A stretch of DNA of 64,000 bases. Source: Apostichopus japonicus (taxonomy: Eukaryota > Echinodermata > Holothuroidea > Aspidochirotida > Stichopodidae). Below, one piece after another: positions 35,901 to 51,100 of the stretch. A program made the position numbers and the translations under genes. The notes under the pieces were generated by a model, which searched no databases, was not told the DNA's origin, and saw only the letters and a list, made by a program, of their open reading frames with translations. The stretch covers positions 8,579,764 to 8,643,763 of the forward strand of contig NC_092583.1 of NCBI RefSeq assembly GCF_037975245.1. Reading direction: 5' to 3'. Position 1 is the stretch's first letter. Every line of letters begins with the position of its first letter.

Positions 35901-38900
35901 AGTATTAAGTTTTGAGAGGCCTTTTGGCTCTCAGGTTTCTGAATAACAGTCATCCTTGGGAACTTTGAAAAGAATACTTAAGGAGTTGGATTAAAGTACT
36001 CTGTAAGATGGGAAACTGGATTATCCAGATCTCTTTCACAAGGGGACAGTTTAGTCTGGTCCTTTACATGTCCATAAAGTCCAGGTATTAGGTGGTATAC
36101 TAGACGTGACAATCTGTGGACCTCCGTTAAAGGTTCATCTTGGGTACATTCCAAATAATTGCAGAATGACTATACAGTACCCTGCTATATAGGGTTACAG
36201 GTTGACTATAGATCTGTGTATCCCCAATGAAAGCAATGTATTAGGATCCATCGCAAGCTAACCATTTTCATTTTCCATTGTATAGCCTTTTTCACCAGTG
36301 ATTTTCAGCCTTTAACAAATCTAGCACCTGGGGTAGAAAGAAAGAAAAGGGACATCAGTTTTGGCAAATGGCTGTTTTTTCCTTTAAAGACCCTGTTTGC
36401 CCCTATCATGCAGGCATTGTCCTGTAACAAGGGACTATCACTTTGTGGGTTATTGTCATGGAAGGTGCAAAAGGATTTTCAAAATACCAGCCTTGTCAAA
36501 AGGTTCTCCATCCATATTATCAGGATTCTAAAGATGGTCGTCGACAAAATAGGCAGGATTGAAGGGGCCCAAAGAATAAAAAAAGGAGGGGGGGGGGGCT
36601 TAGCAGACTCTGTTTTCATAAGAAATTGAAAGTTAAAGAAATTGTGGATATCACTATGTAGAGCAAACGTAGGGATTCCTGTTGTGTTTTCCAATAAGGC
36701 ATGTTTAGCCAAAAGTTTTCCTATTCAGTGGTTTTACTTGCTGGTATTTTACATTCTCTGCCCAGGGCTTTGTTCTTTGAATTAAATGTTTTTTTTTTTC
36801 CTCTCTGCTTTCTTCGTCCATAGTGATTTTTTTTTCTTTTCCCCCCCCTCCCCCGTCCCACTTACCCATCCTGGTCCTTCTTTCTTTTTGGCTGACTATT
36901 GTTTTGTCAAATAGCCGATTAATTTTTCATAAATATTTGTCCTTGATTATAAAGCTCCAGAAAGAATGTTCCAGAAAGAGATCTGATTGGTTGGAAGTAA
37001 AAAAATTTTTTTTTTTGGAGAAAGAGGAGGTACTGTAGGTGATCAGATTAAACTTGCTCAGATTGTGGAACCTACAATGTTGCCTTGACTCAGACAAGGT
37101 GTGGAGAAGTTTGGTATTGGTGTCAATTTTCATAAACCTTTTGCATATCATTATGGCTTGTGTGTTTGTGTATACATGGAAGTGCAGCAGATATACTTCC
37201 ATGGTTTTGTGGGTGTGTGTTTGGGTATGGTATGGTTGTGTGTGACAACACCTCGCTTGTTAACACGGTATCTTAAGAGGGGAAAAAACTTGGACGATTG
37301 TGGTTAAATGATCATGACTCTTATCATATGTGTAGGAAAGGTCATATCATTTCAAACTGTGAAATGAAAGGAAAAAAATTGCACCAACTAACTTCACATA
37401 ACACAATTTATTTCACTTACAGAAATGTAGGTCATCTACAATTTGTCACATGAACCCTGTTCATTCACCCATGGGGTCCGACATCACTCGAATTACACAC
37501 CAGTCCAAACCTCGATCACGTCGTACAATTCACTTCCATATAATCTGTAATGATAGTCTGTGTGCTCACCTAGGAATGTATGGAGGGTGTGGGGGGGGGT
37601 GGGGTGGGGGATTGGTGGAAGAGGGGCTTACTTAAATGTACAGTACGTTACTTTGAAAGCCTAAAGTGTGTCAAACTGACCTGCTTTTTTAAATAGATTT
37701 GCAGTTGAGAAAGTACACAGGTCATCGTGTGATCGTTTTACCACATATCGTAACATTACAGTAGTTTCGACAGATGCATTGGACTCCCATCCCTTTGTGA
37801 TATCTGGAAAATGTGAGGTCATCGATAAGGGTATCACCAGCGTCGAGTTTATAGAGAAGTAGGAAAATTCATTTGTACTCCAGAACAGTTGGAGGCCAAA
37901 CTAGCTTCTTCTTTTTGTTAGTCGGTAAACAACTGCTCTGTCCGAGGCAATGCGTACCTGGATGTGACGTCGTCGCGGAAGGTTTTGACTGGAAACCGTC
38001 GAAAAATGCCAGCTATGTGTTGTCTTGTCAGTTCAGTAAATTAGAACAGGGTCATACAATTGAAGTGGAAGTGCAGATGACCTCAATATGATCTGTGGTA
38101 ATTCATGTCTGTTGAAGAAGTCTTGATACTGTAGGGCAAGAAGAAACATTTGTAAGCTAACAATACTGTATGCATATAATGTATGAGTACTGTTGTTGTG
38201 AACTGCTCATGGGCTGTTTCATCTATGGGGCAGGTGGAAAGGGGCAGGGGGGGTGGAGGAGGAATGGAAGAGAGTGAATGAGATGGTGAAGGAAAGAAGG
38301 GGACCCAAAGGGTGTCACAACGGTTATCTCCAAAGTATATATCAGATCAGGAAGTTTACTCTTTGTCCAGGTTTCTTTGTTTTTACCACTTTTTTATACT
38401 TTAAGATTTTAAGCATACGTGTCCCTTCTTCAAAGCACTACTGTCGACAGAGAGAACGTCTCTCCTGTTTGAACATTAATTTGATTGCCCTAGTGTTTAT
38501 TGAAGAGAAAGAAATGCCAAGTACTGTACACTTACTTGTTGTTGGCTTGGCAGTTTTACTAAAAAGACATATTTTGGCAGTTTTGATTTCAAATTTGTGC
38601 TGAAAATGAAACCTTTGGTGTAAATTTAAGTCGCTGGTCGCATTTCAATTTGAGACTTAAACAGAGGCAATAAATTGCTTGTTGAAATTTCAACTTTGGT
38701 GACCATTATCTGACTTCCTAGCATTCTAGCATATATCTGGATAATAGTGATGACCTTTTAATGATCAAGCTTTGTGATAAAAAATTAAACAGACAGACAT
38801 TCTCTTAGAACTTTTAAACATTTTGACATGTTTACAATGTTGACAAACATATTGACAATTGACAATTTATCATGGACGTTAAATATGAATCTAAGAGACT

Positions 38901-39455
38901 GACTTCGGCCAGCTTGCGGCTTTGACAAGCCAATGAAGCTTCTTCGCGAGTTCCTGCTTGCAGGAGGATCTAAAATACATAAATGCATACATTTATGTGT
39001 CCCATTAAACCATTAAAACATAATGAGGTCTAAGATTTAACAATGATTCGTTCGAGTACGACCACCTGAGAAATATCTCGCCGCAAGTTTACATACCTAC
39101 AGCCATGTCAACATCTGGATTGACCTAAATGACAACATTGAGAATGCTACAACATAACCCTCTCTTGACGTGCAAACTAAAACGTCATTTACTGAACAAT
39201 CATTATCAATAGTTAATTCGTTGGAGTTATCCCTTTTCTCTGTGTTTTTCTTCTTCATTTTTGTTTTGTTTTCTTTATTACTCTTTCTAACGATTTCTAA
39301 AAGGGGGTGGAAGGGGTGGGGGGAGGGGTCTCCTCGTAAAAGCCTTGCTTCTTCATTCCTGCACCTCGTTGCCTTCATAAGAACTTCTACATTTTGTTGG
39401 CTATGAACTGTACATATATGTTTTGTGATGTATTCCATGGACACTAATCATATTT

Positions 39456-39515
<60 letters not shown>

Positions 39516-42500
39516 CCACCGCTGCTATGGAAAAGATTTTTCAAGTGAAAAATTGCTCCTGGTGTGGTTGGTGTGGTTTTTGAAAGAAGAAAATGTTCTA
39601 GGCATATTACCTGTAGTGAAAATTGACAGTCAATTCCAACTCTACGTATTGTTTTCAAGAAAACAACAAAAGTTTTCATGAAGTTGACAGGTTTTGTATC
39701 GAAGATGAACTTGAAGCAATCAGGCGTGATGTCATACAGTAGATGCACAAATGACAAGATTTTGTTTGTCTTTCTTCCTTTTTCTCTAAATGTACATCCA
39801 AGTTTCTCTTCTGAATTCGGATAATCTTAAATAAAACATATAAATGAACATTTCATTGGGGTAATTGAAAATTTCTTCTCCACTTCAAAGCAAAGTTGCA
39901 AGTCCCTACTGATTAAAGCAATAACAAAAATAAAAAATAAAATGAGCGGGGGAAAAAAAAACATTTTGCCATCAGTGTGAAAAATTCTTATACCATTAGT
40001 CTCCAATGCAATCAGCAATGAAGTTAAAATCACTGCATGCCTGATTTCACATTGTTTATTATCGGTGACTTCAACCTCAGGCTTCCATTATATTGATCAT
40101 TCCCCTTTCGTGAGATTTTACTTTGTAAAACACACGACCCGCTTTGTGGAAAGAACATAACAATCTTAATTGAAGTTCTTTTACCGAGACCTTTATATTT
40201 ACTGCTTTGTGGTTTTGGTGTCTGGTTTATTGCATATTTCTTTGTTTGTTTTATAAAATAAAATAAAACAAGTATTAAGGGGTTGGGGGAGGAGGGGAAA
40301 TAATAAATAATACCTGGGAAAGGTTTATGGCCTGGGAATGTACCAATATTAAAAGAATACAGTTAAATCTGGCAGGCAATTATGAATTATGAATGATGGT
40401 GATTATCAAGACCAATAAGGCATGAAATCGAGAAAAGGAACTGTAAACGGATGGATGAACATTCATATTTGTTAAATTTTTTAGCTTTGAACACTCAAAA
40501 AGAATTCATATATTGCTGCTAAAGAATACAAAGCTACAAGCAACGATGAATTCAGCAAAGTTTGCTTAGAAGTGGGACTGGCATCGGTTTTTAGAAGGAG
40601 TGGCATTGGTCTTTTAGAAGGGGGAGCGGGGGCGAAGGGTGGAAACCAGGAATGCATTTAGTCATTTGGTGGTGTTCATATGTAGATGCACCATAGTCAG
40701 TTTCAAGAACCCTGTTGTTGTATGTGGAGGTCAAAGGTCCTCTGATATACAGTATCTAGGTAAGGTCCATATTGGAGCAAGTACCCTGCTGTGACCATGG
40801 GTCAATATTGCAAATAATTTTGTTGTTTCAAAAACTCTCAACGAAAATTTGGTAATTAAATCACTCAGTCTGTCGGCCGTCAGTTTGAAAGTATCCAGTT
40901 TAATAACTTGAAAGTGTATAAACTTCTACATATTTTGCTTCCACTGTGATTGGGCAGTGTAAGGAAGTTTAAATATCTGATTCCCTTGAATTCCCCAACA
41001 CTTTTTATTAAATGAGACAAAATTGCTATTGAGATGTTGTAACATTGCTCAGCTTTCCCCAGTCAAGAATAAGTTTACCCTGTTTTGGATACCATATTTT
41101 CAGAGAGCAGTCCACTTGACCCATGACCCAGGTCATTCCCAGGATACAGCTACAACCCACTAAACCCGACCCATCAGAATGGGATTCCCAGAATGCAGGA
41201 CAGATAGCTTGGACTATGCACATGATCTTCAAAGAATATTTATCTTGATTTGATCTCTGTCTGTAAACTCAGAAAAAAACTGTGGATAACCATTTAGTTA
41301 AGGTCTGGCAAACACCTTTGACCAACAGACAACTTTTGGGAGACCCCACTTTTGAGTCACACTCCATAGTTGTGGATCAGCATTTTTAAGGGATCCCTCC
41401 CATGCCAGATTTGAACAAGTTTAAACAAGAAGAAAAAGACAAAAACTTTTGCTTCAATTATGAATGTCCTTCATTGATTTGTAATGTTGTTGATTTTCTT
41501 TGGTAGAGGTGGGGTTACTTGCAAATGCTGCTTTTTCCCTTTATTAATTTTTAAAATCTAGCCCTGGTAATGGCAACAAAAAAACAACACAGAAAACCTC
41601 ACAAAAAACAGCAAAAAGATACCGCTGAATTTCGCCATGACAACGTGAAAATAATACACAGTCAGGGGCACTTAGATAGTTGACCTATTGTAAGCATATG
41701 ACATCATGCAATTGACAAATATGACAATCCACCCTCCCCCCCCCCTTGATTTGACTTTTGCATGAACTTAGGATGGCTCCCAAAATGGAAGCAAGATTTT
41801 CCTAAGCTTTATATTCATGAAGGAGTTGAGTTGATGATATACAGTATGTCTGTAAGTAGTTTACCTAAACAGAGAAGGTGAATACATGTGATGTTTGATT
41901 ATATGTTGCAATGTTAAAACTCTTTTCACTTATAGTACAGTATGTATGCTGTGCTCACACTTTTTGGTATTCATGTTTCATGGGTCGACTGGATAAGTTC
42001 TAGTCTGTTACCTCAAGCTTCAAGGTCCCGCAAAATGCATGTAATTAGAGTAGCCGCCATGGCGCATAGGGAACAGTGTACCATGAATACGGTTACAAGT
42101 ACTACCGGCTAAGAAGTAATCCATACCCGGTGGATTAAACCGGCTTCTGTCAAAGCTATGTCAAGTAACCATTAGTGTTACTAAACCACTTTAATAGTAT
42201 TCAAATGTTCTTTGGCCAATATATATTTGTGAAAATCAAGTCTCATATTGTGGAATCTACTAACTTGAAGATTTGAGATCTATGTCAAGTTAACATTAAT
42301 GTTACTAAACCACTGTAATAGTGTTCAGATGTTCTTTGGCCAATGTATATTTGTGAAAATCAAGGCTCATATTGTGGAATCTACTAACTTGAAGATTTGA
42401 GATCTATGTCAAGTGAACATTAATGTTACTAAACCACTGTAATAGTGTTCAAATGTTCTTTGGCCAATGTACTGTATATTGTGAAAATCAAGTCTCATAT

Positions 42501-45500
42501 TGTGGAATCTACTAACTTGAAGATTTGAGATCTATGTCAAGTTAACATTAATGTTACTAAACCACTGTAATAGTGTTCAAATGTTCTTTGGCCAATGTAT
42601 ATTTGTGAAAATCAAGTCTCATATTGTGGAATCTACTAACTTGAAGATTTGAGATCTATGTCAAGTGAACATTAATGTTACTAAACCACTGTAATAGTGT
42701 TCAAATGTTCTTTGGCCAATGTATATTTGTGAAAATCAAGGCTCATATTGTGGAATCTACTAACTTGAAGATTTGAGATCTATGTCAAGTTAACATTAAT
42801 GTTACTAAACCACTGTAATAGTGTTCAAATGTTCTTTGGCCAATGTATATTTGTGAAAATCAAGTCTCATATTGTGGAATCTACTAACTTGAAGATTTGA
42901 GATCTATGTCAAGTTAACATTAATGTTACTAAACCACTGTAATAGTGTTCAAATGTTCTTTGGCCAATGTATATTTGTGAAAATCAAGGCTCATATTGTG
43001 GAATCTACTAACTTGAAGATTTGAGATCTATGTCAAGTTAACATTAATGTTACTAAACCACTGTATAGTGTTCAAATGTTCTTTGGCCAATGTATATTTG
43101 TGAAAATCAAGGCTCATATTGTGGAATCTACTAACTTGAAGATTTGAGATCTATGTCAAGTTAACATTAATGTTACTAAACCACTGTAATAGTGTTCAAA
43201 TGTTCTTTGGCCAATGTATATTTGTGAAAATCAAGGCTCATATTGTGGAATCTACTAACTTGAAGATTTGAGATCTATGTCAAGTTAACATTAATGTTAC
43301 TAAACCACTGTAATAGTGTTCAAATGTTCTTTGGCCAATGTATATTTGTGAAAATCAAGGCTCATATTGTGGAATCTACTAACTTGAAGATTTGAGATCT
43401 ATGTCAAGTTAACATTAATGTTACTAAACCACTGTAATAGTGTTCAAATGTTCTTTGGCCAATGTATATTTGTGAAAATCAAGTCTCATATTGTGGAATC
43501 TACTAACTTGAAGATTTGAGATCTATGTCAAGTTAACATTAATGTTACTAAACCACTGTAATAGTGTTCAAATGTTCTTTGGCCAATGTATATTTGTGAA
43601 AATCAAGTCTCATATTGTGGAATCTACTAACTTGAAGATTTGAGATATATGTCAAGTTAACATTAATGTTACTAAACCACTGTAATAGTGTTCAAATGTT
43701 CTTTGGCCAATGTATATTTGTGAAAATCAAGGCTCATATTGTGGAATCTACTAACTTGAAGATTTGAGATCTATGTCAAGTTAACATTAATGTTACTAAA
43801 CCACTATAGTGTTCAAATGTTCTTTGGCCAATGTATATTTGTGAAAATCAAGGCTCATATTGTGGAATCTACTAACTTGAAGATTTGAGATCTATGTCAA
43901 GTTAACATTAATGTTACTAAACCACTGTAATAGTGTTCAAATGTTCTTTGGCCAATGTATATTTGTGAAAATCAAGGCTCATATCGTGGAATCTACTAAC
44001 TTGAAGATTTGAGATCTATGTCAAGTTAACATTAATGTTACTAAACCACTGTATAGTGTTCAAATGTTCTTTGGCCAATGTATATTTGTGAAAATCAAGG
44101 CTCATATTGTGGAATCTACTAACTTGAAGATTTGAGATCTATGTCAAGTTAACATTAATGTTACTAAACCACTGTAATAGTGTTCAAATGTTCTTTGGCC
44201 AATGTATATTTGTGAAAATCAAGTCTCATATTGTGGAATCTACTAACTTGAAGATTTGAGATCTATGTCAAGTTAACATTAATGTTACTAAACCACTGTA
44301 ATAGTGTTCAAATGTTCTTTGGCCAATGTATATTTGTGAAAATCAAGGCTCATATTGTGGAATCTACTAACTTGAAGATTTGAGATATATGTCAAGTTAA
44401 CATTAATGTTACTAAACCACTGTAATAGTGTTCAAATGTTCTTTGGCCAATGTATCTGAGTAAATCAAGGCTCACATTCTGGGATATATATAGTGCTGCT
44501 TTAAGCTGTGAGATATCAAGCAGTTTTTAGGGTTACTAAACCAGTGTTATAGGGTTAATACTCCATTGGAATTGGTGCATCAGTTATAGAATCTAGGTCG
44601 GGGTGAACAGAAAGGTTGCCTTTCGAGGCTCCTGTTCATTCCCGGTCCGGAGGTCATGTAATTGAGAAGACGCATCATCTGAGGAAACATGACCCAGTAG
44701 ATAACCCAAGGTTTATTGTAGAACATGAAGCACCAGTAAGAGGCTATTTCTGGGTGATTTAATATTCAACATGTAGTCGATATCTAGGATGGATAACACC
44801 AAGTTCCCGGTGTGAAAGTGTAAGAACTTACCATTCTGTAAGAAGACAAAAGTGGGGCAGGTTTGGGTGACCATTTGAAAGGATGACTTTAGACGAAGGG
44901 GGGGGGGGGGGGGAGGTTGTTGTTGGTACATCATAATCCAATAAAAAAAAATGAAAATTCAAGTTCAGGTGCCCTTTTTCAAGATACTTATCGTTAAAGG
45001 CTTGTAGGATGGCGTATCACCCTCCAATACTCTAGAATGTCAAATAGTGGCCACGCATATCTGCACAGATTTCGACGAAATTACTGTCACTCTTCAGGGA
45101 ATCACAAAGCCTAGATCTTTGCCGATTCAAGCATCTTCTTCTTGTGTCTGGTCGACAAGTTAATAGGGGAGAGAGTAATCTCTCAGCCTAGAGAGTATTT
45201 TAATACTCAGATTAAGAATGATCCACATCCTCCAAGATTTTGCAACCGAGTAAATATTAAAACCTGTGTGATAAACGACTTTTGATTCATCCCTCCCCAA
45301 AGAATTTGTCTCTTATATGGTAGTAAATAAGATATATATATATATACCAGTGGTTGAAAATCACATGCACATAACAATTTTTAAAACTTCAATTCTTAAA
45401 AAAAAATTATACTATTTTGCTTCACTACGGTAAAAGAAAACTCTACTTCATGCACATCGTAATCTCAATTATTTCCAGCATGGAAGGGAGAGTCGATAAA

Positions 45501-48095
45501 TTCAGGAAATTTGACAGCAAAAAAGATGACATACTGTAACATAACCGGGAAGATATTGATAAATCTGTCTGGTCATTTTTCTTTCCTACAGACTCGAGCA
45601 TCTGGTGAAAAAGTTGAAAGAGGAGAACGCCGACTTGAAGCAGCTGAGCGCGAGCCAGGACGCTTCGTGCGGCCACACTAGTAGATCCACGACCCCGTCC
45701 CCACCCTCCGTAGACTCATCAGATTCTCACTATCATTACCCCAGGGGAAGGAGGAAAGGCTCGTTACTCAGCGGCGGAAGACGCCCATCTCCGTCGCTGT
45801 CGACGTCGACTCTGACCTCACCCGGGGAGGAGGTCGGAAATCCGCACCGCGAGGTCGGGAGACGCCTGGCCTCTCGCAAGAGGAGAACTTTGACCCCGCA
45901 GAGGGTCTGTACAGCAGAAGATGAAATAGAAGCTGCAAGGGAACCTGCGAACGGTCTTCTCGTGCGAGGGGAAGACTCAAGTTCCGTCGAATGCGAGGCA
46001 AAGTCTGCTTCCGAGGAGGAGGAAACTGGTGCGCGGGGAAATTATCACCAAGTCACTGTAGATGTGCATCGGTCTTTTCCCCATGTGGAGGTAAACCGTT
46101 CGTTGCAGAGGAATTTTTTCTCAGTTTAATTACCATGAATATTCATGTGGTCTTCTCCTGGAGCAGACTTGTTTGCAAATTAGGTTCCCAAGTTCTGTCA
46201 ATTTGACCAAACCTTACAAAGGATTATTCAATAAAAAGACTTAAAAAATTTATCTGACTAAAAGAACCCCACTAGTACTGTAACTAGTGACTCGTCGCAA
46301 GTGAAGATGAACAAGAAATTATTTTGATGGTTTTGATAGTATTTGTCGATAACGAAAACTGTCTGCCAGACTTTTTCATTTCTGACAACGTTTAGTGCAA
46401 TAAAGGCTGCCTTTGTCACTTTCAATGATTTGTAAATACCTCAAGTTACCTGTTTACCTGATATTGTAGTCAAGCTACCATGAAAGTGCATCGTTTACGA
46501 GGTTTCCGTACCAAATGGCATCAAAACCTTTGGAAGCAAAGTTAATGCATAAAGTTGCCTTTTGACATTTGCACTGTTAAATGTTGTGACGACTTTTTTC
46601 AAAATTTGTAGAATTTTTTTTTGGGGAACTTTAAATTCTTCAAAGTGCAAGTGTACTACATTTTGCGGCCAAGCTAATTCACTGTATTGTAAATCACAGC
46701 CTATCGATGTTTTTGTTTAACTGGGGGCTTCTGTTTAATATGCATGTGTAATATGCTGTATTTGGATGCTATCCCAAGAGGAAGTTTGTTTAAAATTTTC
46801 AAGTCATCTGCTTTGCCAAACGTTAAAAAAACATCGCTACATTCAATCGAGCATATTTTGAGGCAATGATGCAGATCTAAATAGAAAGGTTTTTACGGTC
46901 ACAAAGTTTCTGTCATATTTTGTAAAAAGAACTCTTGTTAAAGCGATATATAATGATTTAATAGGCACAATGTCCCTAACATGGGAACGCTATGAATGAG
47001 TGAAAAATCATTTGCTTCCTAACTTTTGTAACTCATATTTTTTCGTTTGCCAGACATAAACAATTTTTTTGGCTGTAATGCAATAATCTAGCATATATTT
47101 GAGGTTAATTTTGACATCTCTCAGTAAAAGAAAATCATGCAGACAATGTTTTGCTGTCATTTTGGAAGTTTCCTTCATTTGTGAAAGATATGGAAAAAAG
47201 AATGATTTTTACCTGGCACAATTGGCACAACATGGGAATGTTATGAGTGATTGAAAACCTATGACTTGCTTTTGCCGTACCTTCTAAATTCTTGAAAATA
47301 CATTTTCCTGAGTCACGGACAAGAATTGTCAACAACATCTGAAGGCAAACTCCAGTTCAGATGCATAAATTTGTTATCATTTTTTTCTTTTCAACAAAAA
47401 CAAATTTTCTCACAGGAAGAGACCCATAACCACCGTGTGCATTTACAGACTGAAGAAAATCTTGTCAAAGTCTTGAGAGAGTCTGTGGGAATTCAGTGCT
47501 CGCTCCCCGAAGATCTTCACAGGAACTTACAAAGACAGCTGGATGAAGGTTTGTCGTCTATTTTATAAAGCAACATTTCACCCATCAGGAGGGCAAATAT
47601 TTCTGGTTCCAATAATCCAGCCCAGCTTTCCCATCTGTTATTTACAACTTATAAGTTTAAAATTCTACACTCCACTCCTCTCTGACATGTCTCGTGCCCT
47701 CAACATAATTGCAAACCCACCCCCACCCCCATCCCCACCCCCACCTACATACAATCCTCCTGGTCCCCTGACTAATTTACACCTGAATTTTGGTTTCATT
47801 GAAAATTCTATGCATCTGGTTAAGTGTGTATACAAAAGTGTACATGTATTGTTATATCTTGTTTTGGTTTTTTTGGGGTTTTTTTCTCGCTTCCTTATGT
47901 TTTTGGTTTTTTTTCCTTACATGCATGGGAGTGCTTTACTTTGTTAAAGCGATGGGGCTTTCTTAGGAATACTTTGTTTCACAACTATGCGCAGGCAATA
48001 TATTTAATTCAATCAATCATATATGTTATTAATATGTACGTATGTATGTATCTTTATCTCTATCTGTATCTGTACATATACACATATACATATAC

Positions 48096-48156
<61 letters not shown>

Positions 48157-51100
48157 CATGATTTGCAGAGGAAGGCCAGCAATTTGCCCAACAAACAAGC
48201 AGTCTCTCCTCAGCAAGCTGAACATAGACCGGTACGTTCGCATTATCAATTTCAACTTCAGGTTCCAACGTCACGTACAAGATCTTTCGGTGACCGTAGC
48301 TTTCTGAATGCCGCACCGCGTTTTATGCGGGAACTTCCTCCCGGTTGAACTTAGGTCAACTTTGGATTCTTTTACTCAATTTAGGAGCTGTCTTAAAACT
48401 TATCTTTTCTCTCAACTCGATTAGTTTTTGCACCTTAAGTACACTTAAAAGCGCATTGAACAACTTTTGTTGGAGTTCGAGCTATATAAGACTAGTCATT
48501 TATTAGTTATTATGACTCTTGAAGAATATCAGATTTATAAATTGCACTTTCGTCTTCTTCTCGTTTCAGTCGTGAAAAAAAAAGCCGAGTTGGGAAGCAG
48601 CTACCTCCGGGTACAGCAGGAGTTGGAACAACTCAGGCTTCACGTAGAAACCCTTGAAAAGGAAAGACGGGTAAGCTCTCGCTGTTTAATCCAGTGGTTC
48701 TCAAACTTTTTTAGATGACTGCCCCCTTCGACCATCTTGCACTGTCCCAATGCTCCCTCCCCCTACCCACTACCCTCGACCTATCGTTCAAATTCGACCG
48801 CTCAAGCGAGCAAGCAGACTGTCTGAAGATGTGCATAGGAATTAAAAAATAGCCTACATTCCCTACAAGATGATGAATTTTCTCTCAACAAAAGTTAATT
48901 TTTTTGTTCCCAGACCCCCTGGATGCCTTATTGTGCCCTAAATCTCTGCAGTGTTGTGTCGTAATCGTCAGGGACCCCCAAATCAGTGCCAACGCCCCCC
49001 TACTCCCGTGTACCCTGTAGCGCCCCTCTGAGACTTCCGAACGCCCCCAGGGGGCAGCAGGGACCTCTTTGAGAACCACTGGTTTAATCAGTGGATAAAA
49101 AGGGAGTCTTGAAATTTACAAAATTCTCGTATTGCTCTCGTCTTCTCATCCTCATTGCCATGATCCAAGAGTCAGGAGGTTTTAAAACAGTCATTTTCAT
49201 GTTTTCTAGATGTTTAACATGAGGAAAACCATTTTGAACTTGCTGTACATAGACGTCCTAAAGGTGTTAATATATTTATTGGTTTACATATGTTATAGTA
49301 TTTGCGCTATATAAGGATCCATAATAATAATAATAATGATACGGGAACAGTAAAGAAAGGTAACACAACAACAATAATAAATTAAAGTGTTAAAGCTGAA
49401 ATTGGTATAAGATACTGGCACCCTGATTATAACAGATATATATTTGTGCATGATTACAATGACACAGGGCAATAAGTACAGTATTGGATTGTATTGGTAT
49501 TCAAGGTTTCCAGCCGTAGACTCGTAAAGCTGTTGCTGTCGTTATATATAATTGCTGTAAGGTCAGGGAATAGTTTATATAAGTTTTGAGAGGCAAAATG
49601 CAATAGCAAATTACTAAACAAGTACAAAGATATGTAGCATTTCTTTGCACAGATATCATAGTGTTGCCATGACATTTACATAGATACATAAAACTTTGTA
49701 CAGTTCAAAAACTGCTAGGCAATTATGGTCACTCTATTCCTTTTGATACCTTTAAAGAAAAGCCTCTAAGTAAAATAAAGACCGTGGGACCTAATACCAA
49801 GGTGTAATAATTTGATCGCTATTGGCTCTTTTCCAATTAACAGCTGAAGGGGGAAAAGCAACTACCATTGTTGTGGTTAACCAATTGTGGGACTTAAACA
49901 GCAAAAAAGAGTAAATATATATACTGTGGAATGTGTTGTCAACAACTGAAAATATACTGGTGGAGTACCCGTGTCTGAGATTTTGAACATACATGATCCA
50001 CACACACGTCCTGTGAAATGATGAACGTCATTTTAGCTTGGAGCTTCCATGCTTAAGACTTCGTTGTTGAGATGTATGACATATATGATTTGCAGTTTAT
50101 TCACCTTTATTTTGGATGGGGTGTTGATTATGCAGTAATCTGTGATGTCGTATATAGACTAACTCTATTAGGATTATATTCTGTATTTTATTCTTTATTA
50201 TACTGTATAAATTACTATATTCTTTAGTATAATGTATACTATACTATATTTTATACTATTATGTATAATATATTATACTATACTGTACATTATACTATAT
50301 TCTATACTATGCTGTATAAAATACTATATACTATACTATACTGGATACTATACTGTATACTATACTATATTCTATACTTTGCTGTATACTATATATATTA
50401 TACTGGATAATATACTGTATACTATACTATATTCTACACTATACTGTATATTGTACTATATATACTATGATGTACAATGTACTATATACTATACTATACT
50501 GGACACTATACTGTATAATATACTGTACTGTATAATATACTATATTCTATACTATATTCTATGCTGTACTGTTAAATATACTATATTCTACTTTTGCAAG
50601 TACCAAATTGCATTCACTGTAAAGTACTCTAGTGTCAAAGTACTCCCTCTCATAAACTGTACTCAAAATTCAGTGCTAAACTACTTGTATGTATATATAC
50701 TTGATTTCAATTAGTTGGTGCTCTATCAGTGACTTAACAATTACTGGCGTTATACAGTAGCCTCATAATATTGTTTTCCCTTTCTCTATGAAAGTATTAT
50801 TTTCTTCACAATAGTACTTTTGTGCATCACTACTCCAGCAATTATCTCATATTTTCATCACATACTTTAGCACAGGTTGTACGAAGATGAAGAAGCCATG
50901 ATAACGTATGAAATCATTAGTAGTATTACTATTAGTCTCAAGGGCGTAGGAACCGGGGGGGCTGGGGGGGCGCCAGCCCCCCAGTGAAAAATATGGGGGG
51001 GGCGGAAGTATCATTCCGCCCCCCCGCTCCGCAAGTCAGAAAACCCCTTTTTCATTTCCAAATGAGAAAAAAAATCTCATTTGGAGCACTAAATTGCATT

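Larger units (their letters stand above)
32945..45591 (+). other. CAP-Gly gene intron 2 (12.6 kb)
   Basis: Holds an intact hAT MITE (33567-33848), the 15-bp minisatellite (34795-35060), AGGTCA blocks (35430, 35660, 40728), two exon-like open blocks near 37.7-38.1 kb, a SINE-like repeat (38852-38978), a TA tract (39457-39512) and the 124-bp satellite (42150-44457). The remaining sequence shows nothing I recognise. Confidence 0.6.

Noticed and set aside
42150-44457. CRISPR-like array
   Set aside because: Units are contiguous with no unique spacers, in a eukaryotic intron; a simple satellite.
45768-46001. Minus-strand frame opposite exon 3
   Set aside because: Shadow of the arginine/serine-rich coding exon on the plus strand.
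47824-48348. 174-codon frame through the TA repeat before exon 5
   Set aside because: Half of it is repeat-encoded and it does not fit the phase of the exons on either side.
50232-50714. 160-codon I/L/Y-rich frame
   Set aside because: Arises from the TATACTATACTG repeat; no other coding feature.
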